Shown here in pieces: positions 1-8,111 of a DNA stretch of 64,000 nucleotides. Origin of the DNA: Streptomyces humidus (GTDB lineage: Bacteria; Actinomycetota; Actinomycetes; Streptomycetales; Streptomycetaceae); assembly GCF_014649655.1 (NCBI RefSeq), contig NZ_BMTL01000019.1, positions 62,001 through 126,000 of the forward strand, read 5' to 3'. Under the pieces are notes generated by a model. The model was not told where the DNA came from. It ran no database searches and was given only the letters and a program-made list of their open reading frames with translations. Made by a program: the position numbers and the translations under genes. Position 1 is the first letter of the stretch. Each line of letters starts with the position of its first letter.

Positions 1-196
1 CGCGCCCGTCGAGCGCGACGCGGCCGGAGTCCAGGGGCTGCAGACCGGCCACGGCCCGCAGCAACGTCGACTTGCCGCTGCCGCTGGGCCCGAGCACGCA
101 CACCACCTCGTGCTCGGCGACCACGAGATCGACGGCGTCCAGCACGGCCCGCCCACCGAACCGCACGGTGGCCCGATCCAGTTCGAGCGCTCGCAT
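1..196 (-). CDS. ABC transporter ATP-binding protein, N-terminal part (thiamine-type)
   Basis: This is the ATPase that powers the transporter encoded by the next two genes; the rest lies beyond the left edge. The visible 65 or so residues open with MRALELDRATVRFGG and contain an intact Walker A, GPSGSGKST, so it is an ABC ATPase. The ATG overlaps the permease stop as ATGA, which indicates translational coupling. Specificity for thiamine is inferred from the gene order and from the TPP riboswitch upstream of the operon, not from this fragment. Confidence 0.85.
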   Translation of the reverse strand, partial: MRALELDRATVRFGGRAVLDAVDLVVAEHEVVCVLGPSGSGKSTLLRAVAGLQPLDSGRVALDGR

Positions 197-1866
197 CAGA
201 ACTCTCCCGCCCGGTCGGTCCGCAGCCGCTCCAGCACCAGCAGGGCCACCGCGCACACCACCATCAGAATCGTCGAAAGGGCCATCGCCTGGCCGTAGTT
301 GAGTTCTCCGGCCCGGCCGAGCAGACGCGCCACGGCCACCGGCAGCGTCGGGTTGTCGGGCCGTGCGATGAAGACCGTCGCCCCGAACTCCCCGAGCGAC
401 ACCGCGAAGGCGAACCCGGCCGCGACCAGCAGCGCCCGTCGCACCATCGGCAGGTCGACCTCGCGCCACACCCGCCACGGCGACGCCCCGAGCACGGCCG
501 CCGCCTCCCGCAACCGCTGGTCCACCGCCCGCAGCACCGGCAGCATGGTCCGCACCACGAAGGGCACGCCGACCAGCGCCTGGGCCAGCGGCACCAGGAT
601 CCACGTGGCGCGCAGATCCAGCGGCGGCTCGTCGAGCGCGATCAGGAACCCGAAACCCACGGTCACCGCGGAGACGCCCAGCGGCAGCATCAGCAGCGCG
701 TCGAAGCCCCGGACCAGCCGTCCGGCGTCCCTCCGGGTGAGCGCGGCCGCGGCGAGACCGCCGACGACCAGGGCGATCACGGTCGCGGCGACCGCGTACT
801 GCAGCGAGTTGCCGATCGCGTCGATCGGCGGGACCAGAAAGACGTTCCCGTCGTCGCGGACCAGCGCCCGGTAGTAGGCGAACCCGGGCGCGTCCAGCGA
901 GCGCTGCACCAGCACCGCGAGCGGCAGGACCAGCAGGACGGCGATGCTCGCGAGCACCCCGGCCAGCAGCGCCCACTGCCCGGCCCCGCGCGGCCGGCGC
1001 GCCGTCCCCGCCGCGTCCACCAGCCGCAGCGCGGTCTCCCGCCGTCGCACCGTCCGGGCGTGCACGGCGAGGACCGCGCCGACGGCCGCGAACTGGACGA
1101 TCGTGAGGACGGCGGCCGTGGACAGGTCGAAGATCTCGGAGGTCTGCCGGTAGATCTCCACCTCCAGGGTGGAGAAGGCGGGGCCGCCGAGGATCTGCAC
1201 CACGCCGAAGGAGGTGAAGGTGAAGAGGAAGACCATCAGGGCGGCCGCGGCGACGGCGGGCCCGAGCGCGGGCAGGGTCACCGTGCGCCAGGCCCGCGCC
1301 CGGGACGCGCCCAGCATCCGCGCCGCCTCCTCCTGCCGCGGGTCGAGCTGCGCCCACAGCCCGCCCACCGTCCGCACGACCACCGCGTAGTTGAAGAAGA
1401 CGTGTGCCAGCAGGATCGCCCACACGGTCGTGTCGAGGCGTACGCCCCACAGGTCGTCGAGCAGCCCGCCACGCCCGACGAGCGCGAGGAACGCCGTGCC
1501 GACGACGACCGTCGGCAGCACGAACGGGACGGTGACGACGGCTCGCAGCGTCTGCTTGCCCGGGAAGTCGAGGCGCGCGAAGACATAGGCGCCCGGCAGC
1601 GCCACCAGCAGCGTGAGCGCGGTGGAGGCGAGCGCCTGCCAGGTGGTGAACCACAGCACGTGCCGGATGTCGGACTGCCCGAGCACGTCCCACAGCCGTC
1701 CGAAGCGCCACGACCCGTCGACGTGGAGTCCCCGGGCGACGATCGCGGCGACCGGGTAGGCGAAGAAGACCGCGAAGAACGCGACGGGCACGGCCAGGAG
1801 AGCGAGCCGGGCAGCCGCGCTCCCCCGGGCGCCCCGGGCTCCCCCGGCGGCCTTGGCCGGGGTCAC
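196..1866 (-). CDS. ABC transporter permease, fused double-domain type (thiamine, ThiP-like)
   Basis: This is a membrane channel subunit of about 556 residues made of two binding-protein-dependent permease domains in one chain, with roughly twelve hydrophobic helices. The EAA-type loops are visible as EEAARMLGASRARAWR in the first half and REAAAVLGASPWRVWR in the second. This two-in-one layout is typical of ThiP and of Fe3+ (FbpB-type) permeases. The GTG chosen here overlaps the stop of the preceding binding-protein gene as GTGA; a GTG 33 bases further upstream is possible but would overlap that gene by 37 bases. The substrate is inferred from the riboswitch. Confidence 0.88.
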   Translation of the reverse strand: MTPAKAAGGARGARGSAAARLALLAVPVAFFAVFFAYPVAAIVARGLHVDGSWRFGRLWDVLGQSDIRHVLWFTTWQALASTALTLLVALPGAYVFARLDFPGKQTLRAVVTVPFVLPTVVVGTAFLALVGRGGLLDDLWGVRLDTTVWAILLAHVFFNYAVVVRTVGGLWAQLDPRQEEAARMLGASRARAWRTVTLPALGPAVAAAALMVFLFTFTSFGVVQILGGPAFSTLEVEIYRQTSEIFDLSTAAVLTIVQFAAVGAVLAVHARTVRRRETALRLVDAAGTARRPRGAGQWALLAGVLASIAVLLVLPLAVLVQRSLDAPGFAYYRALVRDDGNVFLVPPIDAIGNSLQYAVAATVIALVVGGLAAAALTRRDAGRLVRGFDALLMLPLGVSAVTVGFGFLIALDEPPLDLRATWILVPLAQALVGVPFVVRTMLPVLRAVDQRLREAAAVLGASPWRVWREVDLPMVRRALLVAAGFAFAVSLGEFGATVFIARPDNPTLPVAVARLLGRAGELNYGQAMALSTILMVVCAVALLVLERLRTDRAGEF

Positions 1867-2954
1867 TTCAGCACGAGCGAGGTCCACGACCTGACCCACT
1901 GGTCACGACGGTCGGCGATCTTCGCCGGGTCCATGGTCTCGGGCTCCTTGGCGGCGGGCCCGAACCGGGTGAACTCGGCGGGCACGGCCGCGCCCTTCAC
2001 CACCGGGTACACGAACATGTTGAGCGGCATGTCCTCCTGGAACTTCCTGCCGATCAGGAAGTCGATCAGCGCCTTGCCGCCCGCGCTGTTGGAGGCGTTG
2101 CTCAAGAGCCCCGCGAACTCGATCTGGCGGAAGCAGGTGCCGGACGCGACGCCGGTCGGCGCGGTGGACGGCTTCGGGTCGCCGTAGATCACCTCGGCCG
2201 GAGGCGAGGAGGCGTACGAGACGACGAGCGGCCGGTCGGCCTTGGCCTTCCTGCCGCCGGCGGAGCCGGAGAACTCCTCGTTGTAGGCCTGCTCCCAGCC
2301 GTCGACCACCTTCACGCCGTTGGCCCTGAGCTTCTTCCAGTAGCCCTCCCAGCCCCCATCGCCGTACTTCGCGGCCGTGCCGAGCAGGAAGCCGAGGCCG
2401 GGCGAGGAGGTGGAGGCGTTCTCGGTGACGAGGAGGTCCTTGTAGGCGGGCTTCACCAGGTCGTCGAAGGAGGCGGGCGGGGCCAGCTTGTGCGCGGTGA
2501 AGTACGCCTTGTCGTAGTTGACGCAGATGTCGCCGAAGTCGACCGGCGTGACCCGGTGCTTCTTCGCGTCCAGCTGGTACTGGCTGCCCACCTGCGCCAG
2601 CCCCGCGGCCTCGTACGACTGGAACAGCCCGTTGTCGAGAGCACGGGACAGAAGGGTGTTGTCGACGCCGAAGAAGACGTCGCCCTGCGGGTGGTCCTTG
2701 GTGAGGATCGCCTTGTTGACGGCCTGCCCGGCGTCGCCGTCCTTGAGGACCTTCACCTTGTACCCGGACTGCTTCTCGAAGCCGGCGAGGACGCTCTTGG
2801 AGACGGCCCACGAGTCGTGGCTGACGAGGGTGACCGTCTTGGAGCCCGTCGAGGACGCCGTCCCCTTGCCGTCCGTGGATCCGCACGCGGACAACGCGGG
2901 CAGGGCGACCAAGCCGAGCCCGACGGCCACGGCCACGAAGGTCTTGTTCTGCAC
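1863..2954 (-). CDS. Thiamine-type ABC transporter substrate-binding lipoprotein
   Basis: This is the extracellular solute receptor of the transporter, 363 residues. The N-terminus is a lipoprotein signal with lipobox LSAC and the modified Cys at residue 24. The body resembles the ThiB/TbpA and iron-binding periplasmic group (VTLVSHDSWAVS near the start, and FFGVDNTLLSRAL). It is the first gene of the operon, directly behind the TPP riboswitch, so its substrate is most likely thiamine or a thiamine precursor. An iron-type binding protein is the alternative on fold alone. Confidence 0.88.
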   Translation of the reverse strand: MQNKTFVAVAVGLGLVALPALSACGSTDGKGTASSTGSKTVTLVSHDSWAVSKSVLAGFEKQSGYKVKVLKDGDAGQAVNKAILTKDHPQGDVFFGVDNTLLSRALDNGLFQSYEAAGLAQVGSQYQLDAKKHRVTPVDFGDICVNYDKAYFTAHKLAPPASFDDLVKPAYKDLLVTENASTSSPGLGFLLGTAAKYGDGGWEGYWKKLRANGVKVVDGWEQAYNEEFSGSAGGRKAKADRPLVVSYASSPPAEVIYGDPKPSTAPTGVASGTCFRQIEFAGLLSNASNSAGGKALIDFLIGRKFQEDMPLNMFVYPVVKGAAVPAEFTRFGPAAKEPETMDPAKIADRRDQWVRSWTSLVLK

Positions 2955-3039
2955 TGGTTTTCCTCCTGGGGTTGACCAGGAAGAGACGCGGCCCCGCCCG
3001 GGTCCGCACGGGACTCCGGGCAGGGCGCAACAGCTCGAG

Positions 3040-3136
3040 TGATGACCGAACTTCCTACCCAGAATGACCTGGGCGAGGTTCAGAGGGTCTGCGGCCTGGG
3101 TGCCGCACTCTCAGCGCTGTGGCGCTCCCCTGTCGG
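3040..3136 (-). promoter_or_regulatory. TPP riboswitch (THI element)
   Basis: Read on the minus strand, this leader shows the conserved parts of the thiamine pyrophosphate aptamer in order: GGGGAGC near 3130, CTGAGAG at 3108-3114, then ACCCTCTGAACCT around 3076-3088 and a closing GGTAGGAAG near 3050. It lies about 90 bases upstream of the substrate-binding gene. It should shut off the transporter when TPP is abundant. Confidence 0.95.
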
Positions 3137-3163
3137 AATATGAAGATGTGTACGGTCCTCAGA

Positions 3164-4270
3164 CTACCGCTCGGTGGCCGCGAGCTGACCGCACGCCCCG
3201 TCGATCTCCTGGCCACGGGTGTCCCGGACGGTCACCGGCACCCCGTGCGCGGCGATCGCCTCGACGAAGGCCTTCTCGTCCTCCGGCCGGGAGGCCGTCC
3301 ACTTCGAGCCCGGAGTCGGGTTCAGCGGGATGAGGTTGACGTGCACGGGCTTGCCGCGCAGCAGCCGGCCCAGCCGGTCGCCGCGCCAGGCCTGGTCGTT
3401 GATGTCCCGGATCAACGCGTACTCGATGGAGAGCCGGCGACCGGACCGCTCGGTGTACTCGAACCCGGCGTCCAGCACCTCACGCACCTTCCACCGTGTG
3501 TTCACGGGGACGAGGGTGTCCCGCAGCTCGTCGTCCGGGGCGTGCAGGGAGATCGCCAGCCGGCACTTGAAGCCCTCCTCGGAGAACCGGTGGATGGCCG
3601 GCACCAGCCCGACCGTCGACACGGTGATCCCGCGCTGCGACAGCCCCAGCCCGTCGGGGGCGGGGTCGGTCAGCGCGCGAACGGCGCCGACGACCCGCTT
3701 GTAGTTGGCGAGCGGCTCGCCCATCCCCATGAAGACGATGTTGGAGAGCCTGGCGGGCCCGCCAGGCACCTCGCCGTCGCGCAGCGCCCGCATACCGTCG
3801 ACGATCTGGTGCACGATCTCTGCGGTGGACAGGTTCCGGTCCAGCCCGGCCTGCCCGGTGGCGCAGAACGGGCAGTTCATCCCGCACCCCGCCTGCGAGC
3901 TGATGCACATGGTCACCCGGTCCGGGTAGCGCATCAGCACCGACTCCACGAGCGTGCCGTCGAACAGCCGCCACAGCGTCTTGCGGGTGGTCCCCTTGTC
4001 CGTCGACAGATGCCGGACGACCGACATCAGATCGGGCAGCAGCGCCTCACGCAGCTTCTCGCGGGAGCCGGCGGGGATGTCGGTCCACTCCGCCGGGTCG
4101 TGCGCGTACCGGGCGAAGTAGTGCTGCGAGAGCTGCTTGGCGCGGAACGGCTTCTCCCCGATCTCCGCCACGACCTCCTTCCGCTCGGCGGGCGAGAGGT
4201 CGGCGAGGTGCCGCGGCGGCTTCTTGGCTCCGCGGGGGGCGACGAAAGTGAGTTCTCCGGGTGCAGGCAT
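3164..4270 (-). CDS. rlmN: Dual-specificity rRNA/tRNA adenine C2-methyltransferase RlmN
   Basis: This radical-SAM enzyme methylates A2503 of 23S rRNA and A37 of some tRNAs. It is 368 residues, normal for the family. The CxxxCxxC cluster is C129, C133 and C136 (GCGMNCPFCATGQ), and the C-terminal catalytic Cys is in DGACGQLAATER. The start MPAPGELTF is chosen because it matches the usual Streptomyces start, MPKPGELTF. A longer in-frame reading upstream exists but has no family support. The gene is joined to the integrated element at 4251-4261, so its first six codons and promoter appear to come from the element. Confidence 0.96.
   Translation of the reverse strand: MPAPGELTFVAPRGAKKPPRHLADLSPAERKEVVAEIGEKPFRAKQLSQHYFARYAHDPAEWTDIPAGSREKLREALLPDLMSVVRHLSTDKGTTRKTLWRLFDGTLVESVLMRYPDRVTMCISSQAGCGMNCPFCATGQAGLDRNLSTAEIVHQIVDGMRALRDGEVPGGPARLSNIVFMGMGEPLANYKRVVGAVRALTDPAPDGLGLSQRGITVSTVGLVPAIHRFSEEGFKCRLAISLHAPDDELRDTLVPVNTRWKVREVLDAGFEYTERSGRRLSIEYALIRDINDQAWRGDRLGRLLRGKPVHVNLIPLNPTPGSKWTASRPEDEKAFVEAIAAHGVPVTVRDTRGQEIDGACGQLAATER
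4251..4261. repeat. attL core
   Basis: Left copy of AGTTCTCCGGG, inside codons 4-7 of rlmN. Beyond the core, the element side also carries a look-alike of the native rlmN leader: a start codon at 4268-4270 and, after the same 7-nt spacing, CCAGTGTGGCAGATC at 4278-4292. Confidence 0.8.
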
Positions 4271-4482
4271 AACACGTCCAGTGTGGCAGATCATCTGCGG
4301 GGCCCCAGGCCAGAGCGGGGTGGGGGTGGTCACCCCTGGGTGCCGACTGTCAGCGTTGGTCGACCTCGGACGGCCCAGGGACGGCCCGGGTGGCCTGGCT
4401 GTCGCTTGCGAACGTTGACTTGCCCATGCAGCACTTGCTCTCTTTCAGCGAAGGCGGCTCGCCTGCTAGGTACGCTCAGCAC

Positions 4483-5544
4483 ATGAATCCGGAGGGGATC
4501 GCCAACGCAGTGGTCTCGGTGCTTGCCGCCGCAGGAACACTGGCTGGTGTAACTAGCCGAACCAGGCGGCGACGCAATGAGATCAGAGAAAACCTGAGCT
4601 TGGCAGAAGAACTTCAAAAGAACACGATTTTGCGCGATCACACTCCTGCCGTCGCTTGGCTGCACGGAAAGATCGCCTTAGACGTTGCGAAACTCTCCGG
4701 ACAACCGATCGGCGCTCCCAAAAAGCCGATCCCTAAAGGTTCCGTCGTTTTCGCCACCATCCTCCTACTCGCATTCGGGAGCTGGACATACTGGCTAAAC
4801 AGAGACGGTTTCGTTTGGTACTCATTGGTCACAGGCGCTTTGGCTGCCTCAATGGCAATCTCCATCTTGGGAATGACCACCAACAGGGAGATTCCCCCTG
4901 ATGCAGAGAATGAAATGCCCGAGGGTGCACATCCTCTCGGTTCTCAGTCCCCCGCAGAATCAATAGTGACGTCAGTCGCCATGGCAGCTATGAGCTCGGA
5001 CGGGAGATTCGAAGATGAGGGGCAACTCGGGGTGGCATTCCGCTTCATACGCCATATGACGGCGGGAGAGTTCGACGATGCAGTGAACCTGGCTGATGAG
5101 AACTGGCTCCGGTGTCGAATTCAGGCATGGCTATGGAATGCCCGAGCCTTCACCGGAGATGATGAAGCACAGATGCAGGCCACAACCGATGCCATGATGA
5201 TCACTCGAAGTGGTCACGCCTTTTGGGAGGCCTTCTCCTCTGCTGAGGTTGAGTTCTTCCAAGACGCATGGGGCGAAATTGACCCCGATCAGCTAGGCGG
5301 GGCAAGCAGGCGTCGACGAGTTGCCCGAGACTACGACCTCGTGATCGTAGCGCCGCTGGGTGAAAGCGGTGGCTACTTCGTCAATTCCCCTACTCCGGTA
5401 CCTGGAGGATTGACTTTCCTCATGCACAACTCTGACGGAAGCTGGCTTTTGGCTAACCATTTGGGAGGAGCACCGCCTCTGCCGGGATACCCTCCCTCAT
5501 GGTGGATTGCTAACGATCCCAGCCTTGATGAACTTCGAGACTAG
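4483..5544 (+). CDS. Membrane protein of unknown function, AICE cargo
   Basis: I do not recognise this 353-residue protein. It has a hydrophobic N-terminal stretch (residues 5-22), an RTRRRRNE basic patch, then two membrane helices near residues 88-130. A soluble C-terminal half of about 200 residues ends in DGSWLLANHLGG, a strand-like pattern that recalls NTF2/SnoaL folds, but this is only a guess. Base composition is clearly lower in GC than its neighbours, which indicates separate acquisition. A TACGCT -10-like hexamer at 4471-4476 lies exactly where a leaderless transcript would start at the ATG, and no Shine-Dalgarno is present. Its position beside attL is typical of cargo. Confidence 0.8.
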   Translation: MNPEGIANAVVSVLAAAGTLAGVTSRTRRRRNEIRENLSLAEELQKNTILRDHTPAVAWLHGKIALDVAKLSGQPIGAPKKPIPKGSVVFATILLLAFGSWTYWLNRDGFVWYSLVTGALAASMAISILGMTTNREIPPDAENEMPEGAHPLGSQSPAESIVTSVAMAAMSSDGRFEDEGQLGVAFRFIRHMTAGEFDDAVNLADENWLRCRIQAWLWNARAFTGDDEAQMQATTDAMMITRSGHAFWEAFSSAEVEFFQDAWGEIDPDQLGGASRRRRVARDYDLVIVAPLGESGGYFVNSPTPVPGGLTFLMHNSDGSWLLANHLGGAPPLPGYPPSWWIANDPSLDELRD

Positions 5545-5710
5545 GTCGGTGGAGCGGCTTTGGGCTGGAGCTGCTTTGGGGGGAGTGATCATGGCCCCGT
5601 AAGCTGATGGCGAGTCGGGCAGTCAGTGGACCTGCCCGTAAAGCACGACGTTGGGGCCATGATCTTCGAGGCTCCCCCCAAAGTGGCTGCCTAAAGCCGT
5701 GGAGCCGACC
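5544..5710. repeat. Nested inverted-repeat structure (MITE-like or origin-like)
   Basis: Three nested arms are visible. The outer pair is 5544-5563 against 5691-5710, 15 of 20 bases complementary. The middle pair is CTTTGGGGGGAG (5574-5585) against its perfect complement at 5672-5683, then GATCATGGCCCC (5587-5598) against its complement at 5653-5664. The inner hairpin is CGGGCAG (5616-5622) with CTGCCCG (5632-5638). The remaining gap to 5939 is GC-rich and holds no gene I can support. It could be a MITE or IS remnant, or a folded replication signal. Confidence 0.75.
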
Positions 5711-5939
5711 GCCCCAGCCACAGAGGGTGTCTCCCGCTTCATGCCCGCAGCCGCGAGCGCGCCGCCGGGCGCGGCCAGCCGGGGCGCAGACAGGAGGCAG
5801 GCCGCGCCGCAGAGGCGGCGCGCGCCCGCGCCGTGCGCGGGCTCTTGATGAAGTAGGGAAAGTTCTACCGCGCTCGTGATCACGAACCGCTCGATCGAGG
5901 CCTGTCGGCTCCGTACTCGTCTCGGATACCGTTCCATCC

Positions 5940-6497
5940 ATGCCTTCTGCACTGGACACGCCCCAAGGGGCTGCGGACCTCGCCGAGTCCCTGCTGCCTC
6001 CGCTCGGGAACCGCTGGCTGCACACTCAGGCCGTGGCCGCTCGGGCGCAAGAGATCGCCGGGGCTGTGTCTGAGGCTGACCGGGATCTCCTCGTCGCTGC
6101 CGCGTGGCTGCACGACATCGGCTACGCCCCCGAACTGCGTGACACCGGCTTCCACCCCATCGATGGCGCGCGCCATCTGGAAACGCTGGGTGCGCCGGCA
6201 CGTCTCGTAAGGCTGGTCGCCCATCACTCCGGTGCCGTGTACGAGGCGGAGCAACGCGGCCTCTCGGCGGAGCTGGCCGTCTACGAGCGGGAAGACTCGC
6301 CGGTCCTGGACGCCCTGATCATGGCCGACATGACGACGGGCCCCGCGGGGCAGTCCTTCGACTTCGACACCCGCATCGACGAGATCCTCGTCCGCTACGA
6401 GCCCGGCAGCGAAGTGCACAACGCGATCAGCAAGGCGCGGCCGTACCTCGGCGCTGCTGTTGAGCGGACGCGGAACCGTCTTGGAGTGAGCACCTGA
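5940..6497 (+). CDS. HD-domain phosphohydrolase-like protein
   Basis: This 185-residue protein has an HD superfamily metal-binding pattern: H at about residue 28 (RWLHTQAV), the HD doublet in WLHDIGY at about 60-61, and HH in LVAHHSGA at about 95. Proteins of this type hydrolyse phosphate esters, often of nucleotides, but the substrate here is unknown. It is transcribed towards the small gene at 6506-6697, from which it is separated by eight bases. Genes like this occur in the accessory part of many Streptomyces integrative elements, as I recall. Its GC is high, unlike the cargo gene before it. Confidence 0.87.
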   Translation: MPSALDTPQGAADLAESLLPPLGNRWLHTQAVAARAQEIAGAVSEADRDLLVAAAWLHDIGYAPELRDTGFHPIDGARHLETLGAPARLVRLVAHHSGAVYEAEQRGLSAELAVYEREDSPVLDALIMADMTTGPAGQSFDFDTRIDEILVRYEPGSEVHNAISKARPYLGAAVERTRNRLGVST

Positions 6498-6505
6498 TCA
6501 CTCGG

Positions 6506-6697
6506 TCAACGGGGCTGTCCGTGCTTGTGCAGCGCGGCGCTGGCGCGGAATCGCAACCGTCCGCAGCGATCTTTGTCCGCATCGGATGCGTTCGCGGGAC
6601 AACAGCAGTGGTCGGCCAGCCAACGCAGGTCTTCGGGGTCCAGCCAGAGCGGCACTCGCCCCTTGCCCGCTTCCGCTGACGGGTCGGTTTCCTTCAT
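6506..6697 (-). CDS. Small conserved AICE protein, unknown function
   Basis: This is a 63-residue soluble protein beginning MKETDPSAEAGKG, with the core WLDPEDLRWLADHCCC and several cysteines (CCC and a later C), which could bind a metal. I recognise the pattern from other Streptomyces integrative elements but know of no assigned role. It is convergent with the HD gene and follows the Nudix gene at a 21-base spacing on the same strand, so it is probably co-transcribed with the XRE-Nudix pair. Confidence 0.7.
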   Translation of the reverse strand: MKETDPSAEAGKGRVPLWLDPEDLRWLADHCCCPANASDADKDRCGRLRFRASAALHKHGQPR

Positions 6698-6718
6698 GGG
6701 TGGACCCTACCGACACCC

Positions 6719-7189
6719 TCAGCCGATGTAGGGCTCTGCCCGGTCGGCCAACCCGTGCTCGATCCGCATCCGCATGGACGGGTGGATGTTCAGCTCGTCC
6801 AGCCTGCTCGGGTCGACGAACGCCACTTCCTTGCTCTCGCTGCTGGTGCGCAGCTCGCCCCCGGTGATCCGGGCCATGAAGCAGATCGAGAACTGCTGAC
6901 GCACTTCGCCGTCGTCGTAGGCCATGACGTGGCCGGGGTCGGTGTAGAGCCCGACCAGGCCCGTCACCTCGACGTCGAAGCCGGTCTCCTCCTTGGTCTC
7001 GCGCACCGCTGCATCCGCGACCGACTCGCCGACGTCGACGCCGCCACCCGGCAGGGCCCACAGGTTGTTGTCGGTCTTGTGGATCAGCAGGACCTCTCCA
7101 GCCTCGTTGCACGCAACGGCGGTGACCGAGGGGACGATGCTGTTCGCCTTCGGGGCGTTCGGATCGTTGATGTAGTCGACGCGGGCCAT
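6719..7189 (-). CDS. Nudix hydrolase, Pif-like
   Basis: This 156-residue protein carries a complete Nudix box at about residues 48-70: GGGVDVGES followed by RETKEETGF, which fits GX5EX7REUXEEXGU. In pSAM2 the immunity factor Pif is also a Nudix protein that blocks transfer between cells already carrying the element. The same location beside the regulator makes an equivalent role plausible here, but that is inference from context. It follows the XRE regulator gene by 34 bases on the same strand. Confidence 0.85.
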   Translation of the reverse strand: MARVDYINDPNAPKANSIVPSVTAVACNEAGEVLLIHKTDNNLWALPGGGVDVGESVADAAVRETKEETGFDVEVTGLVGLYTDPGHVMAYDDGEVRQQFSICFMARITGGELRTSSESKEVAFVDPSRLDELNIHPSMRMRIEHGLADRAEPYIG

Positions 7190-7223
7190 GACTCCAGCCT
7201 CGCACGATGGGACCGCAGTTGGA

Positions 7224-7955
7224 CTACGCGGGCCGCCCTCGCTCCCACGTGTAGTCGAAGCTCCGCATGTAGTGCCGGAAGGTGCGGGCGCCCGGGATGT
7301 AGCGGAAGTGCAGTACCGGGTTCTGCCCGGCGGGAGCTCCGAGCACGTGCGGGTTCACCAACACGTCGTCGTCGAAGCGGTAGATCGAGTTGTAGAGGAT
7401 CGTGTCGTGCAGCCGGATCTCGACGCCGGGTGTCTTCATCGCCGGTTCGAGGTAGCGCCGCGTGATCCGGGCGCGTGCGGCCAGGTCGTCTCCTATGCCT
7501 TCCTCTTCGCCGCGCTGCCGGACCATCTCCGACTCCGGGTCGCCGAGAAGGACGCGCACCTGGGCCCCGGCCTTGGCTTTCTCGGCCAGCTCGTACGGCA
7601 GGTCGGGGTGGTTGTCGAAGAGGAACAGCCCCGCGTACACGAGGATGTCGACCTGGTCCGCCGCCTTCTCGATGAGCGATGACCACAGCGCGGCCGGCAC
7701 CGCGCCCCGGTGCGGGTAGTAAGTGATCAGCTCGGACGTGCTCGCCGTCTCGGCCTGCTTCTCGACGGCAGGCCAGAGATAGACCTCGTCGACGCCGAGG
7801 TAGCTCGCGGCCTTCCAGCGGTGCCCCCGGTGCGGAGTGCGATCGGTCGTGATCCAGCGCTCCACGCTCTTGGGGTCGACCCCGACGTGCTGAGCCACGG
7901 ACTGGATGGTCTCGCCCTTCGCCGAAATCGCCGCGCGCAGACGCTCGTTCGCCAT
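7224..7955 (-). CDS. XRE-family regulator with C-terminal sensor-like domain
   Basis: The 243-residue protein has an N-terminal helix-turn-helix at about residues 1-55 (TIQSVAQHVGVDPKSVERW). A conserved C-terminal domain from about 75 on includes DILVYAGLFLFDN and GAQVRVLLGDPES and looks enzymatic or ligand-binding; I recall it as a DUF found in actinobacterial element regulators. It is divergent from the transfer/replication operon across a 156-base gap holding four operator-like half-sites (7971-8019), so it probably controls that operon and itself. It leads a short operon with the Nudix gene and the 63-residue gene. Confidence 0.85.
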   Translation of the reverse strand: MANERLRAAISAKGETIQSVAQHVGVDPKSVERWITTDRTPHRGHRWKAASYLGVDEVYLWPAVEKQAETASTSELITYYPHRGAVPAALWSSLIEKAADQVDILVYAGLFLFDNHPDLPYELAEKAKAGAQVRVLLGDPESEMVRQRGEEEGIGDDLAARARITRRYLEPAMKTPGVEIRLHDTILYNSIYRFDDDVLVNPHVLGAPAGQNPVLHFRYIPGARTFRHYMRSFDYTWERGRPA

Positions 7956-7970
7956 GGCTTACCCTTCCTC

Positions 7971-8019
7971 GGACGCTTCAGGGACGTTTTGACGATAACT
8001 CAGACGTCCCTAAACGTCC
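7971..8019. promoter_or_regulatory. Operator cluster between the XRE regulator and the transfer operon
   Basis: Four copies of a GGACGTYT-like octamer sit here: GGACGCTT (7971) and GGACGTTT (7982) on the plus strand, then AGACGTCC (8002) and AAACGTCC (8012), which are the same octamer on the minus strand. Spacings of 11 and 10 bases within each pair put them on one face of the helix. The XRE protein is the obvious candidate ligand. Confidence 0.6.
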
Positions 8020-8111
8020 AGACGGACCGTGATGTGTCCACCCCCTCTCGCGGTCTCCTGATCTCACCGACGGGAGTCGGTCAACAGCCCGCTACAACAG
8101 GAGACAAGACG

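Noticed and set aside
3040..3060. A tRNA gene as AICE attachment site
   Set aside because: No tRNA was seen at either element end; the repeated core lies in rlmN.
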